64,000 nt of DNA from Sipunculus nudus. Taxonomy: Eukaryota > Annelida > Sipuncula > Golfingiida > Sipunculidae. Made by a program: the position numbers and the translations under genes. The DNA is taken from the NCBI GenBank assembly GCA_026874595.1, contig CM049313.1, positions 56,441,159 to 56,505,158 of the forward strand. Direction: 5' to 3'. This document shows, piece after piece, positions 34,459 to 47,090 of the stretch (its first letter is position 1; each line of letters opens with the position of its first letter). The notes beneath the pieces were generated by a model that was given only the letters and a program-made list of their open reading frames with translations, was not told where the DNA came from and ran no database searches.

Positions 34459-37082
34459 CAAGGGACCTATGGGTCACGGCGCTCAGCTGTTATATATGAT
34501 AAAAAAATATTATTTAGAAATGAGGCACATGCTGGTTTTGTGTGGTAATAAATATAAGCTGTATTATGAGTTGTTGTTGTTTAGCTTGTGTATGATTTTG
34601 ATAGTACCTTTGGAGACAGGGAAGAGGACTGATTTCATTTATTTTATTAACAAATGGAGTACTATTGTAACACAGATTTTGACTTGGTCATATAACTTAT
34701 AAGCAGCACATATAATATGAGTTTAACTATAACTATTTATTAAAAAAAATTACAAATATTGTTCCAAATATAATTTTTATTTAAAATAATAAGAGAATCG
34801 TATGATTTTTTAAAATGAAATATAACTGAAGTGATTATCAAAATAGTATTAAAGAATATATTCATGAATGCATTCATGAATACATTTTGAAAGTATTTGC
34901 ACTGGTATTCATATACTTTCATTTTAACCTGAATTCCAATTCTTTATGCAAGAAATTTTATAATGGAGTACAAATTCATATTCGTATTTAAATACAATTG
35001 CAAAGTATTTGCACCATGTCTGGTATTTATATAGTTTTCACCAAACAATGATGTTGAGAATCCAGAATATACAAAATTCACACATTTAAATAATGATCAT
35101 AAGTACCTGGTTTTATGGCTTTTATTTATATTAAAAAAAAAAAATGTAATATATTCATTTTGGACTTATTTCACATCAATGTACACACTAGACACAGTAG
35201 GAATCTAGATTAATATTATCAACTGCATCTTTGTCTATCATTAATTTCCTTTATATGATCCCTAATGATTAGTAATGAAAAATATGATTTACTTTTTTAT
35301 CATTAGAATTGAACTGAAAAATACTGCATGGTGTTATTTGGAATATGTGACATTCTATCCATCGAAACAAGATTCTTATATCATCAGTAACTGCAAGTTA
35401 ATTTCTTGTTATTATAAACTAACAAATTCCTTTTCTATTTTTCTTTAATTTGTTATTAAAAATCAATAAAAATTTATTAATTTATTGTTTATGTTATGTT
35501 GTTGGTTAAAACTACTAGATGAGTTTGGTTGGACACCTGGATCAACTGTGGCTGGCCATAAGCTGCCTGGCTGCCCCAGTGAATGCCTCGCTTCAAGCAT
35601 GCATAATTTGCTGAAAGTTCAACAAGGTCAACATACAGGTGACTCAAGAGGGGCTTGAGAGAACCAAGGTCTGACATGGTCTCATAAAAACATGAATAAA
35701 AGCTTCAATTTTTGGCCAATTTCTTTCAGCTTTCTAAACTAAAAAGCTGAAATCCTTATGTGTGCATGATATGAAAAATTATATCAACAGTGCTCACAGG
35801 AAACAAACGTGCCATGGTCAAGGTTGGGCAAAATTTAAGGTACTAATTTTATATTTATACTAATAACTAATAAAATTTGAAAAATTCAGAACTAATTTTG
35901 GGTATTCAATTGAATCTTGATTAAATAATGTTACATCCCTGACAAAAAATCTCTAGCTTCAGCAATCCCCTTGTTAAGGGAGTAAATATATTTCTTGATT
36001 TTTTACAAAGTGCATTATGTTTGGGCCCATAACTTAAAACAATTACGCAATACTGACATCATTTCTGGCATGTGCTTAGAGAATGTATAGAAAAATATAA
36101 ATATTATATATGTTTAAAGTCAGATCAGTGGTTTTGATATTAGGCAGTCTTGAAGTGTAACAATGGGTTTTTAATGGAAAAATGAAGTTTTTCATTAATA
36201 TCTTGAAGGTATTGAGTCCTAGTTACCAAATTCTTGGCATGGTAGGGGATTTTGGAGACATCTAATTGTATGCCAAATTTAAGGAACTGCGAGCTGAAGC
36301 TGGGGAGCTGAGCTCTTGCAAAATGCTTAACACTAGCTTGATGTAAACAATATGTTACATGGTGCTTGAAAACTTGAATAAAATCTACAGTTTTTGATCA
36401 ACTGATTTCAAATTTTTTGTGTTAACAGACAAAATGCAAACATAAACATGCTGGGAAAATTAAATCCACAGTACTCACAGGAAAAAAACGTGCCATGGTC
36501 AAAGTTGGGCGAAATTTAAGGTACAAATATTTTATTTTTGTTAATATTTTTAAAAATTTAAAAGATTTTGATCTAATTTTGGGTATACAATTTAATTTTG
36601 ATTCATTAAAGTTATATTACTGTAAAAAGAAGTCCACAGCTTTAACAGGTTTTGTGTTAAGTGATCAAATATCTTTCCTGATTTTTTACAAAATAAATTA
36701 TGTTTGGGCCCATAACTTTTTTAAATTATACAATACAGACATAATTTCTGGCATGTACATAGGAACTTTATAGAGTAATATTTATGGTAAATATTAGGAA
36801 AAACAGATGAGTGGTTTTGATATTAGGCAGTCCTGAAGTGTGAAAATAGGTTTTTAATAAAAAATTGAGGTTTTTCCTAAATTTCTCAAAGGAACAAAGT
36901 CGCAAAGACCCAGTTTTCAGCTTGGTAGGAGATCTTGGGGACATCTAACATTATGCCGAATTTGGGATTCCTAGGTCTTACGGTTTTAAAACGTGCCACA
37001 TCTACGGACGGACGGACGGACAGACGGACGGACGGACAGACGACGGACAATAGACCACGACTATAGCTCAGATGACTTATAG
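34459..37082 (+). mobile_element. 2.6-kb non-coding element, solo copy
   Basis: It starts CAAGGGACCTATGGGTCACG and ends in a GGAC-rich run followed by CGACTATAGCTCAGATGACT. It shares its whole length with the nested copies at 40150-45366 but lacks the last arm of their terminal hairpin. No open frame of note. The second half repeats a module: GCCATGGTCA at 35811 and at 36492 begin two related copies 681 bp apart (shared words TGTTTGGGCCCATAAC and GTGGTTTTGATATTAGGCAG). Not assigned to a known superfamily. Confidence 0.85.
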
Positions 37083-38572
37083 ATGATAAATCCATGATAA
37101 CCGTGAGGGAAAACACTCTTATATCTAACATCATTTTAGGAAATATGATATAAAATGGTACAAATGTTTCTTCCACTTACTTTTGCATGTTGTACATTCC
37201 ATTACTCTTATGAGACTAACATGCAATGATTCATATGAACTACAGACATGATGACATTAAATCAGGGTGCACAGACCTATCAGCTTTATTTGACATTGGT
37301 CCTGACATTTCAAAGATCATATTCCTCTTTCATGTTTACCTTTGAAGCTTTCAGCGAAGGGTTAAAGTCTGTCCAGTTTTGAGGGCAAGTTTCACTGGCA
37401 TGTTCTGCAAGCAGCATAACAATTAAATATGTAACAGTAACAGTGGTCAGGGTTGGCCCATATATGAATCTTTTATGAGCTATAAGGCGAGGGAAGGGGT
37501 GATGAGATGTTTGCCAGCTCATATTCCATACTATGAAATGTAAAAGCATGGAGCATGAAATGGACAAGCTTGGGGGCTGAAATGTACAACACTGTGTCTG
37601 AAATGTACAACCATGATTGGTATGTTCAGAATGCATATGTTATTCAAAGTAAAATCAGTGTCCCCACTCCTTTACATGTGTTTAAATAACACTAATTCGT
37701 GCACCTGTCAAGGAGAATAACAGTAACAAAGGGCAAATTAAAATCACACATCATCAAACAGGTTTATCAGTCCCTGAGAGAGGCTAACCATATTTAGTTT
37801 TAGTTATCTCTTCATCAGGCAAATTTATGAATTTCTTTCAAACAGTTAACTGGTTTGAACATAGGTAATATATTATGTAGCATGTGTGTAGTAGATCACA
37901 TTTTGTAAATTCACATTTTTCTACTTCATTTTTAGCCATAGCTACAGTGAAATAAATTCCTATCTGGATGAAGCCTGTGTCCTATCCCTCGGGTAACTGA
38001 AAACCTTATATATGGTCTTAAGCTGCTCTGCCCCTTCAGCAAATTCAATTTTTTACTTCAATTTACCTAAAGTTTCCTATATGAAACAAAATAATGTGAA
38101 CAGATTGTCACTTAGGATATGGCTGGAAAAAAAATATTACAGATTCAACTTGTTTTCTATAAAGTGCATTTATCTCAAAATGTTTAACTATTGTTCAATG
38201 AAGATGAGTCAATCTAAATGCGCCAGACCACTAGCGAGACTCAAAATTAACCTTGTGGGTTTAATGGCTGGACTTTCAGCTGACTAGATTATGGTATGAC
38301 TGTAGGATATCTGAGTCAGCCAGTAGGACCTTGATGTGTGGTTGGTGGTTGGTGATGTGTCATTAATATGATTGCCTCTAGTGGGTTTTCATCACCATTG
38401 TTGCATATAAGTCAGATATCACACAACATCTAAAGCTAGTAGAGTCACTCTGATCCTGGCTTACATGTTGATCTATCATGCCATTGTTGCACCAGTACTT
38501 TTATCATTTTTTTTATCTGAAGCTGAAAATCTGTTTCTAAACTTATACAACTAATAAAATTTCTTATATCAA

Positions 38573-38900
38573 AACTAGAATGGCTGTGAAACAGATATAT
38601 GTCTCCCCTCCACCCTCCCCCTTAGCCATTTCAAAACATTCAGGGTAAAAATATGCACTATTTCAAAATAATAATTCTAGATTTCAGCACATGTGGCCTT
38701 GAATATCAAGATCAAGGTAACTGATTTTCGAACTCCTTCAAGATTCTGGCAGAAAAAAACTGGTGTGTCATATTTGAGGATTTAGTAGTTACAAAGTTAT
38801 GGGGGGGGGGGGGGGGGCGGCGGCATAATAATCCTGGAAGTGCGCAGATTTGGCCTTGAATATCAAGGATAGCAGTACCCAAAGTATTCTGAGTACTCAA
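38573..38900 (+). repeat. Partial element related to 51178-52235
   Basis: Begins AACTAGAATGGCT, then a CCCTCC-rich stretch; later TTGGCCTTGAATATCAAG and CAAAGTTATGG, followed by a G-run and CATAATAAT. The larger relative has the same opening and the same ending style. Confidence 0.5.
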
Positions 38901-39291
38901 TGGAAACTACTTGTGTGTGTAATCTGAGGGAAATACCATTTATGCAAAAGTTCATAAGTATTCAATTCTGTGTAAGAGAGAGGTATTCATTTGTGTTATG
39001 CCAATGACAGATTACATCAAAGATTATTTTTCATATAATTAAATCAACTGCATTTTTGCAATATCGATCAAAATCAATTATTTATGCATATCAAAAGAAG
39101 TTGTTTTACCCCAATAAAATATTCTTATACTGTCAGAAATATAGAAAGATGAGGCACAAAATAGTAAACAGCATTAAAAGGTAATCTTGTGCAACTCACA
39201 ATGTCAAAAACTCCACCATAACCTTGACCTTTCAGTTAGTCTTAATTTACTCTCATTAATTCAGGAATAATTATATACAGCATATTTCATG

Positions 39292-39295
<4 letters not shown>

Positions 39296-39369
<74 letters not shown>
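39296..39369. repeat. (TA)n microsatellite (about 74 bp)
   Basis: Uninterrupted TA dinucleotides directly left of the element starting near 39408. Confidence 0.95.
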
Positions 39370-39371
<2 letters not shown>

Positions 39372-39407
39372 TGGTACATAAAATAATTGATTAACTAGAT
39401 ATTTCTT

Positions 39408-40149
39408 GGCACCGCAGGTGCCATAGTATCCCCAGACAATTAACCCCCCCCCCCCTCCCCCCTGAGCCCTTGATAAGATGCATCTAACCTGTAAGTTTGG
39501 TGACTGTACCAACAATTTTTTTTTTAGATATTGCCGTTATTTCTTTTTAACATTATCGCTGCTGTGACCTTGAAATAATGTATCAAAGTCATCAATATTC
39601 AAATTTGACCTAGCCGTTGATAAGATAATTCAAACTTGTGGGTTTGGCGACTGCATGTACCACAAATTCTTACAAAGTTATTCTGTTTAAGCATCATTTA
39701 AGCAAGAAAACAACATAAGGTGGCACCACCTGTCTTCTGCAGAAAACAATACTGTCAAAGATCTTATGTCAATTTGATTTTTGGACCAATCCATGCATCC
39801 CACAGTGAGATATTAAAGTTAACATCATTTCAGCATTATCACCTGTATGACCTTGAAAAATGCAACAAGGTCATCCATATTCGAACTTGGCCTGGCCCTT
39901 GATAAGATGCATCTAAACTGTAGGTTTGGTGACTGTACCACAACTTCTTTTTGTGTTATTGCCCTAATATCATTTTAGCATAATCGCTGCTGTGACCTTG
40001 AAAAAATGCATCAAGGTCATCCATATTCGAACTTTGCCTAGCCCTTGATAAGATGCATCTAAACTGTAGGTTTGGTGACTGTACCACAAATTCTTTTTTT
40101 GTTATTGCCCTAATATCATTTTAGCATAATCGCTGCTGTGACCTTGAAA
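39408..40149 (+). mobile_element. Left part of a pearl-like element interrupted by the nested 2.6-kb elements
   Basis: It opens with the hairpin GGCACC-GCA-GGTGCC and GTATCCCCAGACA, the inverted complement of TGTCTGGGGATAC at about 46155-46168. Inside are tandem modules with CGCTGCTGTGACCTTG at 39985 and 40131, a 146-bp period. It breaks off at GACCTTGAAA; the continuation (AAAATGCATCAAGG) resumes at 45367. Confidence 0.75.
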
Positions 40150-40431
40150 CAAGGGACCTATGGGTCACGGCGCTCAGCTGTTATATATGATAAAAAAATA
40201 TGATTTAGAAATGAGGCACATGCTGGTTTTGTGTGGTAATAAGTATAAGCTGTATTATGAGTTGTTGTTGTTAAGCTTATGTATGATTTTGATAGTACCT
40301 TTGGAGATGGAGAAAAGAATTGATTTCATTGATTTTATTAACAAATGGAGTACTATTGTCACACAGATTTTGACTTGGCCATATAACTTATAAGCAGAAC
40401 ATATAATATAAGAGTTTAACTATTTATTAAA
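40150..40431 (+). mobile_element. 2.6-kb element copy X, left fragment (282 bp)
   Basis: Begins CAAGGGACCTATGGGTCACG immediately after the host sequence CTTGAAA and runs to TATTTATTAA, where copy Y interrupts it. Together with 43041-45366 it makes 2608 bp. Confidence 0.88.
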
Positions 40432-43040
40432 CAAGGGACCTATGGGTCACGAAGCTCAGCTGTTATATATGATAAAAAAATATTATTTAGAAATGAGGCA
40501 CATGCTGGTTTTGTGTGGTAATAAATATAAGCTGTATTATGAGTTGTTGTTGTTTAGCTTATGTATGATTTTGATAGTACCTTTGGAGACAGGGAAGAGG
40601 ATTGATTTCATTTATTTTATTAACAAATGGAGTACTACTGTCACACAGATTTTGACTTGGCCATATAACTTATAAGCAGAACATATAAGCGTTTAACTAT
40701 TTATTAAAAAAATTACAAATATTGTCCCAAATATAATTTTTATTAAAAATAATAAGAGAATCATATGATTTTTTAAAATGAAATATAACTGATATGATTA
40801 TTAAAATAATATTAAAGAATATATTCATGAATGCATTCATGAATACATTTTGAAAGTATTTGCACGAGTATTCATATACTTTCATTTTTACCTGAATTCC
40901 CTTTCTTTATGCAAGAAATTTTATGAAGGAGTACATAATCATATTCGTATTTAAATACAATTACAAAGTATTCGCACCATGTCTGGTATTTATTCAGTTT
41001 TCACCAAACAATGATGTTGAGAATCCAGAATATACAAATTTCACACATTTAAATAATGATCATAAGTACCTGGTTTTATGGCTTTTATTTATATTAAAAA
41101 ATAACTGTAAAAAATTCATTTTGGACTAATTTCACATCAGTGTACACACTAGACACAGTAGGAATCTAGATTAATATTATCAACTGCATCTATGTCTATC
41201 ATTAATTTCCTTCATATAATCCTTAATGATTAGTAATGAATAATATGATTTACTTCTTCATCATTAAATATGAACTGAAATATGCCATAGGTGACTGCAT
41301 GGTGTTATTTGGAATATGTGACATTCTACCCATCGATACAAGATTCTTATATCATCAGTAACTGCAAGTTAATTTCCTGTTATTATAAACTAACAAATTC
41401 CTTTTCTATTTTTCTTTAATTTGTTATTAAAAACCAATAAAAATTTATTAATTTATTGTTTATTGTTATGTTGTTGGTTAAAACTACTAGATGAGTTGGG
41501 TTGAACACCTGGATCAATTGTGGCTGGCCAAAAGCTGCCTGGATTCTCCCCTCAAGCGTGCATAATTTGATGAAAGGTCAACAAGGTCAACATACAGGTG
41601 ACTCAAGAGGGGCTGGAGAGAGCCAAAGTCTGACAGGGTCTCATAAAAAACATTAATAAAAGCTACAATATTTGGCAAATTTCTTTCAGCTTTCTAAACT
41701 AAAAAGCTGAAATCCTTATGTGTGCATGATATGAAAATTATATCAACAGTGCTCACGGGAAACAAACGTGCCTTGGTCACAGTTGGGCAAAATAAGGTAC
41801 TAATTTTATATTTATACTAATAACTTATAAAATTTGAAAAATTCTGAACTAATTTTGGGTATTCAATTGAATCTTGATTAAATAATGTTACATCCCTGAC
41901 AAAAAAATCTCTAGCTTCAGCAATGCCCTTGTTAAGGGAGTAAATATATTTCTTGATGTTTTTACAAAGGGCATTATGTTTGGGCCCATAATTTAAAAAA
42001 ATACACAATACTGACATCATTTCTGGCATGTGCATAGTGAATGTATAGAAAATATGTATATTATATATGATCAAAGTCAGATCAGTGGTTTTGATATTAG
42101 GCAGTCTTAAAGTGTAACATTGGGTTTTTAATGTGAAAAATGAAGTTTTTCATTGATATCTCGAAGGAATTAAGTCCTAGTGACCAAATTCTTGGCATGG
42201 TAGGGGATTTTGGAGAAATCTAACTGTATGCCAAATTTAAGGAACTTAGAGCTGAGCTCTAGCAAACTGCATAACACTAGCAATATGTGACATGGTGCTT
42301 GAAAACTTGAATAAAATCTACAGTTTTTGATCAACTGGTTTCAAATTTTTGGTGTTAACAGTTGAAATGCTAACAAAAACATGCTGTGAAAATTAAATCC
42401 ACAGCAGTTACAGCAAAAAAATGTGCCATGGTCAAAGTTGGGCAAAATTTAAGGTACCAATTTTTTATTTTTGCTAATATTTTTAAAAATTTAAAAGATT
42501 TTGATCTAATTTTGGGTATACAATTTAATTTTGATTAATAAAAGTAATATTACTGGAAAAAAGTGCTTAGCTTTAACAAGTTTTGTGTTAAGTGATAAAA
42601 TTTCTTTCCTGATTATTTACAAAATGCATTATGTTTGGGCCCATAACTTTTTTAAATTAAATAATACAGACCTAATTTCTGGCATGTACATAGGAATTAT
42701 ATAGAGGATTATTTATAGGAAATATGAGGAAAAACAGATGAGTGGTTTTGATATTAGGCAGTCCTAAAGTGTGAAAATAGGTTTTTAATAAAAAATTGAG
42801 GTTTTTCCTTAATTTCTCAAAGGAATGAAGTCGCAAAGACCCAGTTTTTGGCTTGGTAGGAGATCTTGGGGACATCTAACATTATGCTGAATTTTGGATT
42901 CCTAGGTCTTACGGTTTCAAAACGTGCCACATCTACGGACAGACGGACGGACGGACGGACGGACGGACGGACGGACAGACGGACGGACGACGGACAATGG
43001 ACCACGACTATAGCTCAGATGACTTATAGTCAGCTGAGCT
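40432..43040 (+). mobile_element. 2.6-kb element copy Y, inserted into copy X
   Basis: Full-length copy, 2609 bp, from CAAGGGACCTATGGGTCACG to the terminal hairpin AGCTCAGATGACT-TAT-AGTCAGCTGAGCT. It lies in the A-run of copy X (TTATTAAAAAAATTAC in uninterrupted copies). Very similar to the solo copy in its first 200 bp, implying recent activity. No coding frame; it must be mobilised in trans or be a replicating satellite of another element. It carries the same internal 681-bp-type duplication. Confidence 0.88.
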
Positions 43041-45366
43041 AAAAATTACAAATATTGTCCCAGATTTAATTTTTATTAAAAATAATAAGAGAATTGTATG
43101 ATTTTTAAAATGAAATATAACTGAAATGATTATTAAAATAATATTAAAAATATATTTATGAATGCATTCATGAATACATTTGGAAAGTATTTGCACTGGT
43201 ATTCATATACTTTCAATTTTACCTGAATTCCCATTCTTTATGCAAGAAATTTTATAATGGAGTACATATTCATATTCATATTTAAATACAACTGCAAAGT
43301 ATTCCCACCATGTCTGGTATTTTTTCAGTTTTCACCAAACAATGGTGTTGAGAATCCAGAATGTACAAAATTCACACATTTAAATAATGATCATAAGTAC
43401 CTGGTTTTATGGCTTTTATTTATATTAAAAAAATAAATGTGATATATTTATTTGGACTAATTTCACATCAATGTACACACTAGACACAGTAGGAATCTAA
43501 ATTAATATTATCAACTGCATCTTTGTCTATCATTAATTTCCTTTATATGATCCCTAATGATTAGTAATGAATAATATGATTTACTTTTTTATTATTAAAA
43601 TTGAACTGAAAAATGCCATAGGTGACTGCATGGTGTTATTTGGAATACGTGACATTCTATCCATCGATACAAGATTCTTATATCATCAGTAACTGCAAGT
43701 TTATTCCCTATTATTATAAACTAACAAATTCCTTTTCTATTTTTCTTTAATTTGTTATTAAAAACCAATAAAAATTGATTAATTTATTGTTTATTGTTAT
43801 GTTGTTGGTTAAAACTACTAGATGAGTTGGGTTGGACACTTGGATCAACTGTGGCTGGCCATAAGCTGCCTTGCTGCCCCAATATATGTTTCGCCTCAAG
43901 CGTGCATAATTTGCTGAAAGTTCAACAAGGTCAACATACAAGTGACTCAAGAGTGGCTGGAGAGAACCAAGGTCTGACATGGTCTCATAAAAACATTAAT
44001 AAAAGCTACAATTTTTGGCCAATTTCTTTCACCTTTCTAAACTGAAATCCTTATGTGTGCATGATATGAAAATTATATAAACAGAGCTCACATGAAACAA
44101 AAGTGAAATGGTCAAAGTTGGGCAAAATTTAAGGTACTAATTTTATATTTATACTAATAACTTATAAAATTTGAAAAATTCAGAACTAATTTTGGGTATT
44201 CAATTGAATCTTGATTGAATAATGTTACATCCCTGACAAAAAATCTCTAGCTTCAGCAAGCCCCTTGTTAAGGGAGTAAATATATTTCTTGATTTTTTAC
44301 AAAGTGCATTATGTTTGGGCCCATAACTTAAAACAATTACGCAATACTGACATCATTTCTGGCATGTGCACAGAGAATGTATAGAAAAACATGTATATTA
44401 TATATGATTAAAGTCAGATCAGTGGTTTTGATATTAGGCAATATTGAAGTGTAACAATGGGTTTTTAATTGAAAAATGAAGTTTTTCATTAATATCTCAA
44501 AGGTATTAAGTCCTAGTGACCAAATTCTTGGCATGGTAGGGAATTTTGGAGACATCTTATTGTATGCCAAATTTTAAGAACTTAGAGCTTAAGCTGGGGA
44601 GCTGAGCTCTTGCAAACTGCATAACACTAGCCTAATGTAAACAATATGTTACATGGTGCTTGAAAACTTGGATAAAATTTACAGTTTTTGATCAACTGGT
44701 TTCAAATTTTTGGTGTTAACAGACAAAATGCTAACAAAAACATGCTGAGAAAATTAAATCCACAGTACTTACAGGAAAAAAACGTGCCATGGTCAAAGTT
44801 AGGCAAAATTTAAGGTACCAATTTTTTTTATTTTTGTTAATATTTTAAAAAAATAAAAGATTTTATCTAATTTTGGGTAAACAATTTAATTTTGATTAAT
44901 TAAAGTTATATTACTGGAAAAAAAGTCCATAGCTTTAACAAGTTTTGTGTTAGGTGATCAAATATCTTTCCTGATTTTTACAAAATGCGTTATGTTCTGG
45001 CCCATAACTTTCTTAAATTATATAATACAGACATAATTTCAAGCATGTACATAGGAATTATACAGAGGAATATTTATGGTAAATATGAGGAAAAACAGAT
45101 GAGTGGTTTTGATATTAGACAGACCTGAAGTGTAAAAATAGGTTTTTAATAAAAAATTGAGGTTTTTCCTTAATTTCTCAAAGGAACAAAGTCGCAAAGA
45201 CCCAGTTTTTGGCTTGGTAGGAGATCTTGGGGATATCTAACACTATGCCGAATTTTGGATTCCTAGGTCTTATGGTTTTTAGAACATGCCACATCTACGG
45301 ACGGACGGACGGACGACGGACAATGGACCATGACTATAGCTCAGATGACTTATAGTCAGCTGAGCT
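43041..45366 (+). mobile_element. 2.6-kb element copy X, right fragment (2326 bp)
   Basis: Resumes at AAAAATTACAAATATTG, exactly where the left fragment stopped, and runs through the GGAC array to the terminal hairpin ending GTCAGCTGAGCT. Host sequence AAAAATGCATCAAGG follows directly. Confidence 0.88.
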
Positions 45367-46170
45367 AAAAATGCATCAAGGTCTTTCATGTTCAAACTTG
45401 ACCTAGCCATTGATAAGATGCATCGAACCTGTGGGTTTGGTGACTGTACCTCAAATTCTTACAAAGTTATTGCGTTAACATCATTTTTCCAAGAAAACGA
45501 CACAAGGTGGCGCCACCTGTCTTCTGCAAGAGACTAAGCTATCCAAGATCTTTGGTCGATTTGATTTTTGGATCATTCCATGCATCCCTCACTGAGATAT
45601 TTAAGAATTGTGTGAATTTCACCAAATATGGGAATATTCAAGGTCAAGGCCACTCTCATAGGAAAGGTCATGACCCCAATTTTAATAAACATCATCCCAT
45701 AACCCATATCTATGTATATGCATATTATAAAAGAATTTTGTCCATTATTTTTTTACTTATAATGCTCACAGTACTGTCAAGTGGCAAATTTTGGGGTATT
45801 AAAAGGCACCAAAACAAGTAAAGAATAACAGGTGGCGCCACCAGTTTCTGGAACATGACAACCCTATCCATGATCTTTGATCAACTTGATTTTGGGATCA
45901 ATCCATGCAAGATTTCTTGAAATATTTAAGAATTTTTGTGAATGTCCCCAAAATTGGACTTATTCAAAGTCAAGGACACTCTCCTAGTAAAGGTCATGAC
46001 CTCATTTTAAAATAGGCGTTGTCCTCTCACCAATATCAATATATATACCAAGTTTGGTAAAGATCCGTGAAATATTTTTTGAGTTATCACGCCAACAAGA
46101 TTTATATGCGGTGGTGGCGGCGGGACCGTCATGAAAACATAGTATCCCCCGACTGTGTCTGGGGATACAA
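45367..46170 (+). mobile_element. Right part of the interrupted pearl-like element
   Basis: Resumes the host module, then two GGTGGCGCCACC palindromes (about 45506 and 45833) each followed by a CTATCCAAGATC-like phrase. The terminal hairpin ends TGTCTGGGGATACAA. With the left part the host is about 1.55 kb. Confidence 0.75.
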
Positions 46171-47003
46171 TACGTGATCATCAGTCATTTTCTATTTACC
46201 AACCATAGAATATGATTTAAAACCAATTCCTACCACTAGTATTTATTCCTATAACTTTATGGTTCACAGTTTTAGCGGATCACATCGCCAAGGTATTTCA
46301 TCACACATGCCAGATATGAATCAACTTACCTGTACTGTATTATTCCACCCAGAGTACAGGTACATATAATACCTGACCCTGGTCCTAGCTTGTATAAATG
46401 TAAACAAAGTTATTATATCAATTTTATATTATAGCTCTGACCTACAATGAAGGATATCTTGTTTAAAAACGGAACAAGAAAGTAAAATTTGATGTTAATT
46501 TTAAGAATATCATTGTAAGGCTCCAAACATTTCTATGAAGTATTACAATCATTAAACCCCTTCCAGGTCTGACATAATAAGAACTCCAGACACTGGAGCC
46601 ACAATAAGTATGAAACACAACTCAAGATGTCCCTTAGTTTATGAACACATATACATACACAAAACAAACTCATAGACACATATATACATTTTTTTCATTA
46701 TTTTAACTATATTGTGCACATTTTGTTGGTTGGTCATAGATAATTTAACATGAACGAACTTGTAAACATGTATCAATAAGAATATACTAACATGTTATAC
46801 AATTTGTTGGGTAAATATATTTGGTTAAATTGGTTATTTGAAATAAATTAAAGATCTATAATATTTTTTTCCCTTTCACAAAATAAGACACATCTGTTTA
46901 AGAATAATTGTTATAGACAAGGTATAATAATATCATTTACATGAAATCATTAATATTGTTAATAAAGAAATTTCATTATATGATGCATCTATATAAATCC
47001 CAC

Positions 47004-47090
47004 CTTGTTACTGTGACCTTTGACCTTTCTTGAGACAGCAGGTACATAGACTCAGATTTGGGGAGTCTTGGGAGTGTCCATGACACCCTC
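47004..47090 (-). CDS. PDZ gene exon 3 (internal), or the end of an alternative first exon
   Basis: This exon encodes residues 104-131 with split codons at both ends: RVSWTLPRLPKSESMYLL then SQERSKVTVT. The acceptor is CACCCCTTTCAG and the donor AAG|GTGGGA. Entry and exit are both phase 2, so it fits between exons 2 and 4 without disturbing the frame; 87 nt. No domain is visible; Ser/Arg-rich and probably disordered. Alternatively the same frame stays open upstream of the acceptor to an ATG at about 47108 in a good context (GAGATGG), preceded by an in-frame TAG, giving MGNTPFRR as an alternative N-terminus. The exon is short, so confidence is moderate. Confidence 0.6.

Larger units (their letters stand above)
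25288..47003 (-). other. Intron 3 of the PDZ gene (about 21.7 kb, repeat-dense)
   Basis: Phase-2 intron between exons 3 and 4. It is mostly mobile and tandem repeats, listed separately. Stretches with nothing recognisable include about 25300-26450, 27000-27860, 29570-30120, 30760-31940, 37090-38560 and 46180-46990. A strong-looking AAG|GTAAGT site at about 25757 and CAG|GTAAGT at about 46327 lack a phase-compatible acceptor and were not called as exons. Confidence 0.7.

Noticed and set aside
36886-37176. Ser/Val/Arg/Pro-rich minus frames over GGAC arrays (also at 42817-43005)
   Set aside because: They are translations of the GGAC tandem array at the end of the 2.6-kb element; no independent coding evidence.
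46327-46400. CAG|GTAAGT donor with an upstream AG giving a 49-nt exon
   Set aside because: Length 49 breaks the phase between exons 3 and 4; no alternative acceptor restores it.
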